A stretch of 64,000 nucleotides of DNA from a halophilic archaeon SHRA6 (GTDB lineage Archaea > Halobacteriota > Halobacteria > Halobacteriales > Haloferacaceae): contig SOPS01000001.1 in assembly GCA_005239175.1 (NCBI GenBank), positions 248,001-312,000 of the forward strand. The letters are read 5' to 3'. The number at the start of each line of letters is the position of its first letter. The first letter of the stretch is position 1. Below, one piece after another: positions 1-8,555 of the stretch. Position numbers and translations under genes: made by a program. The notes below the pieces were generated by a model, which was not told the DNA's origin, searched no databases, and worked only from the letters and a program-made list of their open reading frames with translations.

Positions 1-2
1 TC

Positions 3-239
3 GGCTTGCTTGATGCCGCCCGCAGCGGCGATCGAATCGGCCGGTTCGCAAACCCGCTCTTTGCGGCTGCGGTGCGGGCGAGTTCTCCGCCAGGGGTCAG
101 GAGGCAGTCTGATGCGATCGATCGGCTTGACGACCGAGTGATCGCCGCGCACGAGCGGCTGCAGCGCGAAACCGTCGATCGGGCATTCGAGACCCACGTT
201 TGTGGGTTCGTTCGGGTGAGCGCTGGGACCGTTCGGTGA
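3..239 (+). CDS. 3' end of an unrecognised gene
   Basis: An open frame enters from the window edge and runs 78 codons to a TGA at 237-239. The peptide is rich in Arg and Ala and shows no motif I recognise, so no function is offered. Another frame is also open over part of this stretch, so composition alone does not settle it. The indirect support is that degenerate copies of its final codons plus stop follow at once (221-341), the same arrangement found behind well-identified genes elsewhere in this window. The upstream part of the gene is outside the window. Confidence 0.35.
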   Translation, partial: GLLDAARSGDRIGRFANPLFAAAVRASSPPGVRRQSDAIDRLDDRVIAAHERLQRETVDRAFETHVCGFVRVSAGTVR

Positions 240-341
240 GTCGGATCCCAGACGATCGGGTACGTAGCGAATTGGGACGATACAGTGAGTCGTATGCTGG
301 AACGATCGGATAAGTCGCGGGCTGGGACGGTCCGGTGAGTA
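221..341 (+). repeat. degenerate ~25-bp tandem repeat at a gene 3' end
   Basis: About five imperfect units of roughly 25 bp. The core reads GCTGGGACCGTTCGGTGAGT in the first copy and GCTGGGACGGTCCGGTGAGT in the last. Middle copies are more diverged (CTGGAACGATCGGATAAGTC, TTGGGACGATACAGTGAGTC). The first copy contains the last codons and TGA of the preceding open frame. It fills the gap up to the lipoprotein gene at 354. Confidence 0.7.
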
Positions 342-353
342 TATGCACATGCC

Positions 354-773
354 ATGAATAGTACCCCACGTATGCGCCGCCGCCGCGTGCTCGCAGTGTC
401 CGGTACGGTGATCGCGAGCGGCGCACTTTCGGGGTGTCTGCGTCGCAACGCACCGATCGGACTCCCCAGCGACGACGAAGAGCCACTTGTGGAGATCATC
501 GAAGAGCGTCTCGTTCGCGAACGTCCAGGCACTGAGGAGGAAATCGTCCGTCTCGAAGGAATCGCGGCGAATACGAGCGACAGACAGCTCACCTATGTCG
601 AACTGCAGGCGCGATTCTACGACGAAGACGAGGAACTGCTCGACAGCACTGTCGAACACCTCGACGATGTAACCGCCGGCCGCCGGTGGGAGTTCGCGAT
701 CGAGTACCCCCGAATTGGCGAAGACGCCGCAGCCGTAGCCGACTACGAGATTGAGGTTGTGACGAACATCTGA
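354..773 (+). CDS. Tat-exported lipoprotein with FxLYD-like domain
   Basis: This is a 139-residue protein. An Arg-rich n-region (RRRR at residues 8-11), a short hydrophobic stretch and a lipobox ending in Cys (SGALSGC) indicate Tat export and lipid anchoring at the outer face of the membrane, the usual haloarchaeal route. The mature part has the FxLYD pattern (NTSDRQLTYVELQARFYDED, then an Asp/Arg/Trp segment), a small extracytoplasmic beta domain of unknown binding partner. A second in-frame ATG lies at 372, just before the Arg run; the ATG at 354 gives a more typical n-region. The gene stands alone between a tandem repeat and the flippase gene. Confidence 0.75.
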   Translation: MNSTPRMRRRRVLAVSGTVIASGALSGCLRRNAPIGLPSDDEEPLVEIIEERLVRERPGTEEEIVRLEGIAANTSDRQLTYVELQARFYDEDEELLDSTVEHLDDVTAGRRWEFAIEYPRIGEDAAAVADYEIEVVTNI

Positions 774-876
774 GCGCCCGAGCCGTCACTATGTCAAGGC
801 AAGCAATCAACCAAACCGCGAAATCCGCAGTCGCGTGCCGTCCACGTGGCCTCCGGGGTCACAGCGAGGCGGGCGA

Positions 877-2475
877 ATGAGCCTGCCGAGTGCGTTCGAC
901 CCGGACCCAGACCCGGACGCACCCGACGACGCTGAACCGATCAAGACGGAACAAAACGGGGAGGTGACGCTTGCAAAGCAGGGTGGAATCACGTTCATCG
1001 GCGATATGGTCAAGAAGTCGTTCGGATTTGTGATCATCGCGCTTATCACCCGACTCGTCAGTCCCTCGGTGTACGGCCTCTTCGTCCTCGCAACGTCGAT
1101 TGTGTTGTTCGTACAGGTATTTGCGACCCTCGGGTTGCCGCGGGCGATCGACTACTACGTGCCACAGTTCATTGCCCGTGAGGAGTTCGATCGCGTCAGG
1201 GGTGTGTTCGTCCAGGTGGTTGGGTACGTCACCGTCGTCTCGGTGGTCGTCGGGGCGCTGTTGTTCGTGGGGGCGGGGCCGATTGCAGAGCTGTTCGGCG
1301 AGCCGGCGTTGCGGCTTGCGCTCATGCTGTTGGCATTCGCGTTGCCGCTTTTGGCTGCCTTCGGCGTCTTGTTGGCGTCGTTTAACGCGATCAAGCGGCT
1401 CAAATACCGGGTGTACGTCCGCGACCTCGTCCGGACGACAGCCAGGTTGCTCGCGACAGCCGGGCTGCTTTTAGCCGGATTCGGGCTGTTGGGGGTTGTC
1501 GGCGGGTACATAATTGGGCTTGCAGTCTGTGTCGTATTTGGGGCCGCGTTGTTGATCAAGCGCACTCGCAAGTATGCCGGCAACACGTTCAGTTGGGTCC
1601 CGCCCAAGGAGCTGTTGTGGTATTCGGTTCCGCTGGCGTTTGCAAGCGTCATATACGTCGCGCTCGGGCAGATCGACTACGTGATCGTCGGCTACTTTCT
1701 GAGCTCCCAGGACGTCGGATTCTACCGCGTTGGGTACATGCTGGGCCAAAACCTGTTGATCTTTTTCGGCGCGCTCGCGCCGGTGTTCAAACCACTCATT
1801 GCCGAAGAGCGGACGAACGACGCATCCGTACGGGATCGATACCGTACAGCGGTTCGGTGGTCGATCGCACTCACACTCCCGTTGTTGTTGATCTTGACGC
1901 TCGGTGCAACGACGTACCTCTCGCTCGTGTTTACCCCACAGTACGCCGTGGCCGCGCCGATTATCGCCGTGTTAGCCATCGGATACATCGTCAGTATCGC
2001 TGGGGGCGGGCCGGGTGGTTCACTGCTGCAAGGCCTGGGCTACTCGCGACTCGTGTTCTTCAATACGGCACTGCTATTTATTGTCAATATCGCCGTCAGT
2101 GTTGCGCTTGTCCCACGGATCGGGATTCTCGGGGCAGCAGTTGGGTCTGCCTCCGCGCTCGCGATCGCCGGAGGCGCCGCCCTCGTCGAACTCTACTACT
2201 ACCGAGGCGTCCACCCCTTCACGGCGACACTTGCGCGGGTCTTCGCCGCCGCAGTCCCGGCCGCGATCGCCGGCGGGGCGGTCGTGCTGCTCGTGGACGT
2301 GCTGGCCGTTCGAGCCGTACTCTTGCCAGTTGTTGTGGTCATTGTATACGGGCTCGCGATCGGGGCCCTCGGTGGGGTGACCGAAAACGACATCGCCGTG
2401 GCGGGCGAGATCGACCCACGGGTCAAACGGGCGATAGTCCGTGTTAGTGCGGTTTCCTTCGGCGGTTTGAAATGA
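877..2475 (+). CDS. Wzx-type polysaccharide/lipid-linked oligosaccharide flippase
   Basis: A 532-residue integral membrane protein of the MOP superfamily (RfbX/Wzx, polysaccharide biosynthesis protein). After an Asp/Pro-rich cytoplasmic N-terminus it has about 14 hydrophobic segments in the usual paired layout. Family members flip lipid-linked sugars to the outer face of the membrane. The ATG at 877 is chosen over a GTG at 835 because the extra residues are low-complexity and because a purine-rich stretch precedes the ATG. No glycosyltransferase is directly adjacent; the nearest are at 17.8-19.9 kb. The lipid-linked substrate cannot be told from sequence. Confidence 0.85.
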   Translation: MSLPSAFDPDPDPDAPDDAEPIKTEQNGEVTLAKQGGITFIGDMVKKSFGFVIIALITRLVSPSVYGLFVLATSIVLFVQVFATLGLPRAIDYYVPQFIAREEFDRVRGVFVQVVGYVTVVSVVVGALLFVGAGPIAELFGEPALRLALMLLAFALPLLAAFGVLLASFNAIKRLKYRVYVRDLVRTTARLLATAGLLLAGFGLLGVVGGYIIGLAVCVVFGAALLIKRTRKYAGNTFSWVPPKELLWYSVPLAFASVIYVALGQIDYVIVGYFLSSQDVGFYRVGYMLGQNLLIFFGALAPVFKPLIAEERTNDASVRDRYRTAVRWSIALTLPLLLILTLGATTYLSLVFTPQYAVAAPIIAVLAIGYIVSIAGGGPGGSLLQGLGYSRLVFFNTALLFIVNIAVSVALVPRIGILGAAVGSASALAIAGGAALVELYYYRGVHPFTATLARVFAAAVPAAIAGGAVVLLVDVLAVRAVLLPVVVVIVYGLAIGALGGVTENDIAVAGEIDPRVKRAIVRVSAVSFGGLK

Positions 2476-2484
2476 CAACTGGGC

Positions 2485-2976
2485 TCAAATGAGGGCCGTT
2501 GCTGCGACCGCAACCACGGTGGAACTGAGACCGAAGCCGAAAAACAGGCGGTTCGCGGACGGGTTTTTCGCATAGACGAGGTCAAGACTGTAGTGGCGCT
2601 CCGACAGAGGTCGAAACGGCCAGATTCCCATCGGGGTAATGATATCACCGAGCAGGTGGCTAACGATCGCGAGCGTCCCTAAGACGGCTAGATGCGTCGA
2701 GACAGCGATCGCATCGAATGGGAGCGATGCAACGACGATCGTTGCACCCGTAAACAGCCCGACAGCCATCCCAGCCGCGAGCGCAAACCAGATCGTGTGG
2801 GTCGGCCCACGGTGGGAGATCAGCTCAGTGTACTCGTCCATGTCTGGTACGGTCGCGAGCGCGAGCATGACCGCGCCGCCAGCGATCGCAAGTTCGGTCG
2901 CACCAGCGCGGAGATACCATGCGGCAATAGGGGCGTATACCGTGAGCGAGATACCGAGGTGCCCCAGCGTGTACAT
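2485..2976 (-). CDS. membrane-bound metal-dependent hydrolase (YdjM/DUF457 family)
   Basis: 163 residues from the ATG at 2976. It has the family pattern: an early HLG, a DMDE motif (VPDMDEY) followed by HRGPTHT, and a late HLLGDIITP, giving His/Asp clusters suited to metal binding between four or five hydrophobic segments. Related proteins are described as inner-membrane hydrolases with unknown physiological substrate. The open frame extends further upstream, but that stretch is antisense to nothing conserved and reads as low-complexity Arg/Ser, so the internal ATG is preferred. It converges with the flippase gene, with nine bases between stop codons. Confidence 0.8.
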   Translation of the reverse strand: MYTLGHLGISLTVYAPIAAWYLRAGATELAIAGGAVMLALATVPDMDEYTELISHRGPTHTIWFALAAGMAVGLFTGATIVVASLPFDAIAVSTHLAVLGTLAIVSHLLGDIITPMGIWPFRPLSERHYSLDLVYAKNPSANRLFFGFGLSSTVVAVAATALI

Positions 2977-3061
2977 ACCGGCGCTACGCGGTCGACTGGT
3001 ATGAACGCACTGGGATGCTGTCGCACCCGAGACAGCCGAAAGTATCTCGCATCGATCTCGA

Positions 3062-4009
3062 TCAGTCGTCAGCGGGCGAGGCAGGTGCGGTGAAATCAAC
3101 CGCTGGAGCATCGACGCCGAGTTCGTCGATCGCTGCCTGGGCCGCGCGCTTGCCCGAAAGCAACATCGCGCCAAAAGTCGGCCCCATCCGTGGGAGGCCG
3201 TGGGTCGTTGCTGTCGCAAGGCCCGTGGCAACGAGGCCGTCGTGGACGAGGCCCGATCGCTCGACGACCGCGTCCTCGGACTCGTCGACCCACATCGAGT
3301 CATGTCCCGGCGAGTCGTGACCGGGCGCGCCGTATTCGCCGTCTGCGGTGGTGTCCATTCCCGTGTTGTGCGTGGCGGCGTGTTCGATGCCCGACGCTTC
3401 GATGACGCCGCGTTCAGCCAGTTTTGAGACGACGACCGCCTCGTGGCCGGTTGCGTCGATCACGAGATCAGACTCGACTGCGATGGGATCGACGCAGGTC
3501 AGCTCTCGCGGCAGCGCGTGCACCGGGGTCCAGTTCATCACGATCCCGGAGACGCGGTGATCCTCGCGCATGACGATGTCGGTGAACTCGGTCATGTTCT
3601 GGATTTTGACCCCCGAGTCACAGGCCGCCGCAATCAGCGCCGAGCAGGCGTGCGGACCGCTCGCGGTGTACAGCCCCTCGGCCTCGTCGCTTTCCTCGTA
3701 GGGGACGTCCAGTTCGTCGAGGACCTCGTGGGCGGGATCGCGAACGGTGACAGTGTTCATCAAAAAGCCGCCGAGCCAGAAGCCGCCGCCGAGGTAGTTG
3801 TTCTTCTCGACGAGCATTGTCTTCACACCGCGATCGCTCAGCTCTTTTGCCACCATCAGTCCCGACGGCCCGCCGCCGACGACGATCACGTCGCTCTCGG
3901 TGAACTCGAGGAACTCCTCGGTCCACTCGGTTCCGATCGCTCTCGTTACCGCCGCCTCTGATGCTGGCGTGAATCCAGCAAACTCGGTTGAGTTGGTGAG
4001 TTCAGACAT
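3062..4009 (-). CDS. thi4: thiamine thiazole synthase Thi4
   Basis: 315 residues. The enzyme makes the thiazole moiety of thiamine from NAD and glycine. A dinucleotide-binding motif sits at residues 43-53 ([10 protein letters not shown]), followed by the acidic end of the second strand (LVEKN) and the Gly-rich [11 protein letters not shown]. Residue Cys172 in LTCVDPIAV aligns with the Cys that yeast and Haloferax Thi4 sacrifice as sulfur donor, so this looks like the single-turnover Cys type and not the sulfide-using His type of methanogens. The C-terminal [15 protein letters not shown] is typical. It is divergent from the GST gene; no thiamine riboswitch is visible upstream. Confidence 0.93.
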   Translation of the reverse strand: MSELTNSTEFAGFTPASEAAVTRAIGTEWTEEFLEFTESDVIVVGGGPSGLMVAKELSDRGVKTMLVEKNNYLGGGFWLGGFLMNTVTVRDPAHEVLDELDVPYEESDEAEGLYTASGPHACSALIAAACDSGVKIQNMTEFTDIVMREDHRVSGIVMNWTPVHALPRELTCVDPIAVESDLVIDATGHEAVVVSKLAERGVIEASGIEHAATHNTGMDTTADGEYGAPGHDSPGHDSMWVDESEDAVVERSGLVHDGLVATGLATATTHGLPRMGPTFGAMLLSGKRAAQAAIDELGVDAPAVDFTAPASPADD

Positions 4010-4160
4010 ACAACTCGGTGTTATTACTTAGTTGTACAAATGCGTTGTGGTCGAGACGAGGTGCTTGGCTGATCGCAGTCAGGGCTGTGGATCGAAAGTC
4101 CACGAGGCCGCACTGCACAACCGCTCAATCCTTAACCATCTGAGTCCCGTACTACAGGCT

Positions 4161-5177
4161 ATGAACATGCTCGTCGACGGTGAGTGGCGCACAGACACAT
4201 ACGAAAGCACGAACGAGGAGGGTGCGTTCGAGCGGAGCGAAACCGCGTTTCGCGACTGGATCGCCGGTTCGGACGTTCCCGGTCACGTTGACGCAGAGCC
4301 GAACGATCGCTTCCAGCCCGAGGCCGATCGCTACCACCTCTACGTTTCGTATGCCTGTCCGTGGGCGCACCGCGCGCTATTGGTACGAGCGCTCATGGGC
4401 CTCGAAGACGCCATCTCGGTGTCAGTCGTCGATCCCTGGCGGGGCGACGACGGCTGGCAATTCACCCCAGAAAAGGAGGGCACCACGCCAGATCATCTCT
4501 ACGGGTCGGACTACCTGCGTGAACTGTACGTGAAGGCCGATTCCAACGCGACCGGCCGGGTGACTGTACCCGTGTTGTGGGACAAAGACGAAGAGACGAT
4601 CGTCAACAACGAATCCCGGGAGATCATCCGGCAGCTCTCGACAGCGTTCGGCGAGCTTGCGAAAAATGACGTGGATCTGGTCCCCAAGGAGTTGCAACCG
4701 GAGATTGACAACACGATCACCGACATCTACGAGCCGATCAACAACGGCGTCTACCGCGCAGGCTTTGCGACCGAACAGGAGCCCTACGACGAGGCGATCG
4801 ACGAGCTATTCGGAGAGCTCGATCGCTACGACGAGCGGCTCGGCGAACAGCGCTTCCTCGCAGGCGATCGGCTCACCGAAGCTGACATCTGTATGTTCAC
4901 GACGCTCGTCCGATTCGATCAGGTGTACCACACCCACTTCATGTGCAACAAAAAGCAGATCCACGAGTACGAAAACCTCTGGCCGTACCTGCGAGACCTC
5001 TACCAGCTCCGCGGTGTCGCCGGGACGGTGAACATGGACCACATCAAAGAACACTACTACACGACCCATCCGGACGTGACGCCGAGTGGGATCATCGCAC
5101 GCGGACCAGATCTCGATTTCAGTGAGCCGCACGATCGCCACGAGCTCCCCGGCGAAATTCCAGCCGATCTGCGGTAA
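4161..5177 (+). CDS. Xi-class glutathione S-transferase / glutathionyl-hydroquinone reductase family
   Basis: 338 residues from the ATG at 4161. The thioredoxin-fold half carries YACPWAHR with Cys66, the catalytic motif of the Xi class (YqjG, PcpF, EcmB). A helical C-terminal half follows, with the typical DRLTEADICMFTTLVRFD and NLWPYLRDLYQ segments. These enzymes strip thiols from thiol-quinone conjugates. Haloarchaea are known to use gamma-glutamylcysteine instead of glutathione, so the physiological thiol is probably that compound (inference). A longer open frame upstream (from 4032) reads as non-homologous sequence. Tandem copies of the 3' end follow the stop. Confidence 0.9.
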   Translation: MNMLVDGEWRTDTYESTNEEGAFERSETAFRDWIAGSDVPGHVDAEPNDRFQPEADRYHLYVSYACPWAHRALLVRALMGLEDAISVSVVDPWRGDDGWQFTPEKEGTTPDHLYGSDYLRELYVKADSNATGRVTVPVLWDKDEETIVNNESREIIRQLSTAFGELAKNDVDLVPKELQPEIDNTITDIYEPINNGVYRAGFATEQEPYDEAIDELFGELDRYDERLGEQRFLAGDRLTEADICMFTTLVRFDQVYHTHFMCNKKQIHEYENLWPYLRDLYQLRGVAGTVNMDHIKEHYYTTHPDVTPSGIIARGPDLDFSEPHDRHELPGEIPADLR

Positions 5178-5179
5178 GC

Positions 5180-5229
5180 CGATCGCGGCAAAACTGCAGT
5201 AAGACGATCGCGGCAAAACTGCAGTAAGA
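5180..5229 (+). repeat. two perfect 25-bp tandem units echoing the upstream gene's 3' end
   Basis: Units 5180-5204 and 5205-5229 are identical. Each begins CGATCGCGGCAAAA and ends CTGCAGTAAGA. The genuine gene end just before (CTGCGGTAAGC around 5169-5179, stop TAA at 5175-5177) matches the unit's second half, and a third partial unit starts at 5230 (CGATTGGGG). Each unit therefore repeats a TAA-containing copy of the gene end. Confidence 0.9.
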
Positions 5230-5315
5230 CGATTGGGGCCACCCGTCAGTTGGGTAATCCCGGCGGTCCGTTCCGCTGACCGACCATTTTTGCTCGCGCC
5301 TCGCAAGGGGTGTGC

Positions 5316-6473
5316 ATGCAGCTTTCTCACGCCGAGCGGATGGCGGCCAGCGAACAGTCGAGCATCCGCCGGATGTTCGACATGGCCCAGGCGGCCGATC
5401 ACGACCTCGTTCGACTCGAAGTCGGCCAACCAGATTTTTCGACCCCCGAGCACGTGATCGACGCGGCCGATCGAGCCGCCCGTGAGGGCCACACCGGATA
5501 TACGGCCAACGCCGGCATCAAACCCCTTCGCGAGGCGGTCGCCACGACGCTCGAAACCGAGTACGGCGTCCCCGCGACCCCTGAAGGGGTGGCGATCACT
5601 GCCGGCGGGATGGAGGCACTGCACCTCGCGATGCTCGGGCTCGTCGATCCCGGCGATCGCGTGTTGTTGCCCTCGCCGGTCTGGCCGAACTACCGCACCC
5701 AGACGACCCTGGCCGGCGGAACACCCGTCGAGATTCCGCTTTCGGCCAACGACGGGTACGCCCTCGACGCTGACGCGGTAATCGAACAGCTGGACGATCG
5801 AACGGCCGCGATCGTGCTCTGTACGCCCTCGAACCCGACCGGGCGGGTATTTGAGGAGTCGGCAGTGCAGGCGGTCGTCGACGCCGCCGCGGCCCACGAT
5901 GCAGCAGTCATCGCCGACGAGGTGTATCTCGGGCTCACGTACGATCGCGAGCCGCGTGGAATCGCCAGCTACGTCGACGACGCGAGTCACGTTTTGACCG
6001 TCGGATCAGTCTCGAAAACCCACTCGATGACGGGCTGGCGGGTCGGGTGGCTCGCGGGCGATCCGTCGTTCATTGACGGCATCAATACGATCCACGAGTC
6101 GACGAGTTCCTGTGCCTCCTCGATCTCCCAACGCGCGGCACTAGCGGCACTCACCGGGCCCGATGAACCGGTCAAAGAGATGCGAGAGACGTTTGAACGT
6201 CGTCGGGATTTCGTCGTCGATCGGATCGAGTCGATCGACGGGATCTCCGCGCCGCGTCCACAGGGTGCGTTCTATGCGTTCCTGTCGATCGACGTTCCGG
6301 GAACCGCCACAGAGATCGCGACACGGCTACTCCAGGAGTTCGGCGTCGTCCTCGCGCCCGGCGACGGGTTCGGGACCGCCGGCGAAGGCCACCTCCGGTT
6401 GAGCTTCGCCAACTCGACCGAGCGGCTGGAAGCCGGGTTCGATCGGCTCGAAACCGCGATCGAAACCTGGTGA
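5316..6473 (+). CDS. class I/II PLP-dependent aminotransferase
   Basis: 385 residues from the ATG at 5316 (a GTG lies two codons earlier). It is a fold-type I aspartate-aminotransferase-like enzyme: TPSNPTG binds PLP/substrate, ADEVYLGLTYD is the conserved Asp segment, and SVSKTHSMTGWRVGW holds the Schiff-base Lys. The C-terminal GEGHLRLSF supplies the carboxylate-binding Arg. This subgroup covers aspartate, aromatic and other amino acids; substrate cannot be assigned. No partner gene suggests a pathway: a tandem repeat precedes it and a molybdopterin oxidoreductase follows 46 bases after the stop. Confidence 0.9.
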   Translation: MQLSHAERMAASEQSSIRRMFDMAQAADHDLVRLEVGQPDFSTPEHVIDAADRAAREGHTGYTANAGIKPLREAVATTLETEYGVPATPEGVAITAGGMEALHLAMLGLVDPGDRVLLPSPVWPNYRTQTTLAGGTPVEIPLSANDGYALDADAVIEQLDDRTAAIVLCTPSNPTGRVFEESAVQAVVDAAAAHDAAVIADEVYLGLTYDREPRGIASYVDDASHVLTVGSVSKTHSMTGWRVGWLAGDPSFIDGINTIHESTSSCASSISQRAALAALTGPDEPVKEMRETFERRRDFVVDRIESIDGISAPRPQGAFYAFLSIDVPGTATEIATRLLQEFGVVLAPGDGFGTAGEGHLRLSFANSTERLEAGFDRLETAIETW

Positions 6474-6519
6474 GCTGGCCCAAGTGGAGTTCTTATGTCC
6501 GTAGGCCGTAATTTGTCGC

Positions 6520-7620
6520 GTGCTCGGGCTCGATCGACTCAGTGCTGCCGTCGCCGCGGTTGAGCCGCCGCCACGGCTCGTTGACTGGTCGCTCTTTCTC
6601 GCAATCTGTGTCGAAGTCGTGACCGGACTTGTCTCGTTCACCATCGGGACACCCGACGGATGGCCGATTTTTTGGATTCACCGGATCGTCGGGCTCACGA
6701 TCGTCGCGCTGCTGGCGTTCAAGCTTGCCCGCGTTCGATATCGCCTGACCGACAGCCGCCACTGGCAGCCCTCGACCCTGCTGTCGGTGCTGACGGCGAT
6801 CGCGGCGATCGGCGCGCTCGCGACTGGAATTGTCTGGGTGTTTGGAGCGGATGTCCGTCTCTCGTACTGGACGCTGTTGAGCGTCCATGTTGGCTTCGGG
6901 CTGGCACTGTTTGCACTGTTGCTCCCGCACATGTGGACCCGGTTTCGACCGCCCCGACGGGTCGATCTCGCCGATCGGCGGGCGGCACTGCAGTACGCTG
7001 GCCTGTTGATTGGCGGAGCAATCGTCTACCGCGGTCAGGAGGCGGTGAACGCAGTCGCCGAAACCACCGGGAGCAAACGGCGCTTCACCGGGTCATATCC
7101 ACGGACGGGCGAGGGCAACGGGAGCTTCCCAGTCACCTCGTGGGTCGCCGACGATCCCGAGCCGATCGACACAGCCGAGTGGACGCTTTCGATCGACGGA
7201 CTCGTCGGCGAGCCGATCGCGATCGACTACGACGAACTCACCGGCCAACGAGAACAACAAACCGAACAACGAGCGCTGTTGGACTGCACGAGCGGCTGGT
7301 ACACAGAGCAGTCCTGGCGCGGCCGTCGGGTTGGTGACCTCATCGACGCCGCGGGTGGGACGACCGCGGGGGGCGAGTGGGTTCGGTTCGTCTCGGTAAC
7401 GGGCTATCGCTGGAGCCTGCCGATCGACGAAGCCCGCGAGGCGCTGATCGCGACACACGTCGGCGGCGATCGGCTCAGCCACGGTCACGGTGCGCCCGTA
7501 CGGCTCGTCGCACCTGGCCGACGAGGCTTTCAGTGGGTGAAGTGGGTGACGCGGATCGAAGTCCGCGAGCGGAACGACCCAGCACAGTGGATCGTGACGC
7601 TGATCAGCGGCTTTGAGTGA
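6520..7620 (+). CDS. membrane-anchored sulfite-oxidase-family molybdopterin oxidoreductase
   Basis: 366 residues, GTG start. Residues ~20-145 form four hydrophobic segments with His54, His123 and His137, a cytochrome-b-like arrangement. A short linker with another hydrophobic segment (~158-170) leads to a molybdopterin-binding domain of the sulfite oxidase/YedY type (~205-360). Cys256 in LLDCTSGWY is the expected Mo ligand, and GAPVRLVAPGRRGFQWVKWV is the cofactor-binding end. In YedYZ systems the heme membrane protein and the Mo enzyme are separate chains; here they appear fused in the order membrane part then catalytic part. The substrate is unknown: sulfoxide, sulfite or another small acceptor. 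Heme binding is inferred from His placement. Confidence 0.82.
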   Translation: MLGLDRLSAAVAAVEPPPRLVDWSLFLAICVEVVTGLVSFTIGTPDGWPIFWIHRIVGLTIVALLAFKLARVRYRLTDSRHWQPSTLLSVLTAIAAIGALATGIVWVFGADVRLSYWTLLSVHVGFGLALFALLLPHMWTRFRPPRRVDLADRRAALQYAGLLIGGAIVYRGQEAVNAVAETTGSKRRFTGSYPRTGEGNGSFPVTSWVADDPEPIDTAEWTLSIDGLVGEPIAIDYDELTGQREQQTEQRALLDCTSGWYTEQSWRGRRVGDLIDAAGGTTAGGEWVRFVSVTGYRWSLPIDEAREALIATHVGGDRLSHGHGAPVRLVAPGRRGFQWVKWVTRIEVRERNDPAQWIVTLISGFE

Positions 7621-7662
7621 TGTTGTCCTCGTCGGTTACGTCAAGTGATCCTAGCTCCGTGG

Positions 7663-8205
7663 TCACGACGCGATCGCCCACACGCCACGAGCCGCCGCGT
7701 GTGTGAGAACGCTTGTGAGCATAACGATCGCGATCGCGAACAGTGACCACAACACGCCAGACGGAACATCGTTCGGGATAACTCCCAACCGGGAGAGGAG
7801 AAAACCGACGACGATCGGCCCGGCGAAGCCGAATGCAGCCAGTGTCTGGATCGTCCGCACCGCAAGATACGAGACCGGCCGATCGCGGATCGACTGTCCG
7901 TCTTGGAGAGCGATCGACAACTCAGCAGCGCCGTGAGCCAGTACGATCGCCCCAAGAAACAGCGCGAGCAGAATCGTCCCGTTGAGCAGCGTCATGCCGA
8001 TCGACAGCAGCGAGCCGGGCTGCTCCGGCGGCGATCCCTCCGGCGGAGCCCCCGTCGGCAGCGCGGTGATCGCACCAAAAGCGACAACGACTGCTGTCAC
8101 GATCGCTGCTATGAGAACTACGACAGCGACGATCGTCTCGAGGTGCAGCCCATACGAGCAGAGCCAGCGAGCGGCTCGCTCAGTGCGATCTGCGTTGGAG
8201 GGCAT
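7663..8205 (-). CDS. four-TM membrane protein of unknown function
   Basis: 180 residues from the ATG at 8205; a start eleven codons earlier is possible. A short basic N-terminus leads to four clear hydrophobic segments (about residues 22-42, 66-92, 115-138, 145-168), with a Pro/Gly/Glu-rich loop between the first two. I do not recognise the family. It converges with the molybdopterin oxidoreductase gene, with 42 bases between stops. Clean TM pattern and haloarchaeal composition support a real gene. Confidence 0.65.
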   Translation of the reverse strand: MPSNADRTERAARWLCSYGLHLETIVAVVVLIAAIVTAVVVAFGAITALPTGAPPEGSPPEQPGSLLSIGMTLLNGTILLALFLGAIVLAHGAAELSIALQDGQSIRDRPVSYLAVRTIQTLAAFGFAGPIVVGFLLSRLGVIPNDVPSGVLWSLFAIAIVMLTSVLTHAAARGVWAIAS

Positions 8206-8339
8206 ATGCGTTCGCTCACAGGCTGGGCACAAAAACATTTGAATGGGTTGCGCTGGTCAGATCCCACGGCTGCGTCACCCGCAGTCCGGGCAGTTGGTTC
8301 CGTCTAGACTTATTATCCATCCTGCCTATCGAACGGTAG

Positions 8340-8537
8340 ATGTCCCGATCGTCGACCGATCGCCGGCCCTACTCGACCCACAGAGCCATGAGTACGATCA
8401 GTACGGTTCTGTTGTTGCTCATCGCGTTGACGCTGGCGGTCGTCGTCGGACTCGTTGTCATGGCTCCCGACGGGATGGTGCAGAACCCACCGGCGGTTAT
8501 CGGAGCGTTTCCGGCGATCGACACGTGGCCGTGGTGA
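8340..8537 (+). CDS. small single-TM protein, unknown function
   Basis: 65 residues: a basic, Ser-rich N-terminus, one strong hydrophobic segment (about residues 20-41), then a short Pro-rich tail ending TWPW. An alternative start at 8388 would leave 49 residues beginning just before the TM. A TATA-like CTTATTAT at 8309-8316 is placed so that transcription would begin at or near the ATG at 8340, which fits leaderless expression common in haloarchaea. Family not recognised. It converges with the PPS gene, stop codons 18 bases apart. Confidence 0.5.
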   Translation: MSRSSTDRRPYSTHRAMSTISTVLLLLIALTLAVVVGLVVMAPDGMVQNPPAVIGAFPAIDTWPW

Positions 8538-8555
8538 AAAGAGCGGGCTGGCTCA

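Noticed and set aside
4806-5990. 394-codon minus-strand open frame spanning the GST end and the aminotransferase start
   Set aside because: It crosses two plus-strand genes with intact catalytic motifs and even reads through the tandem repeat.
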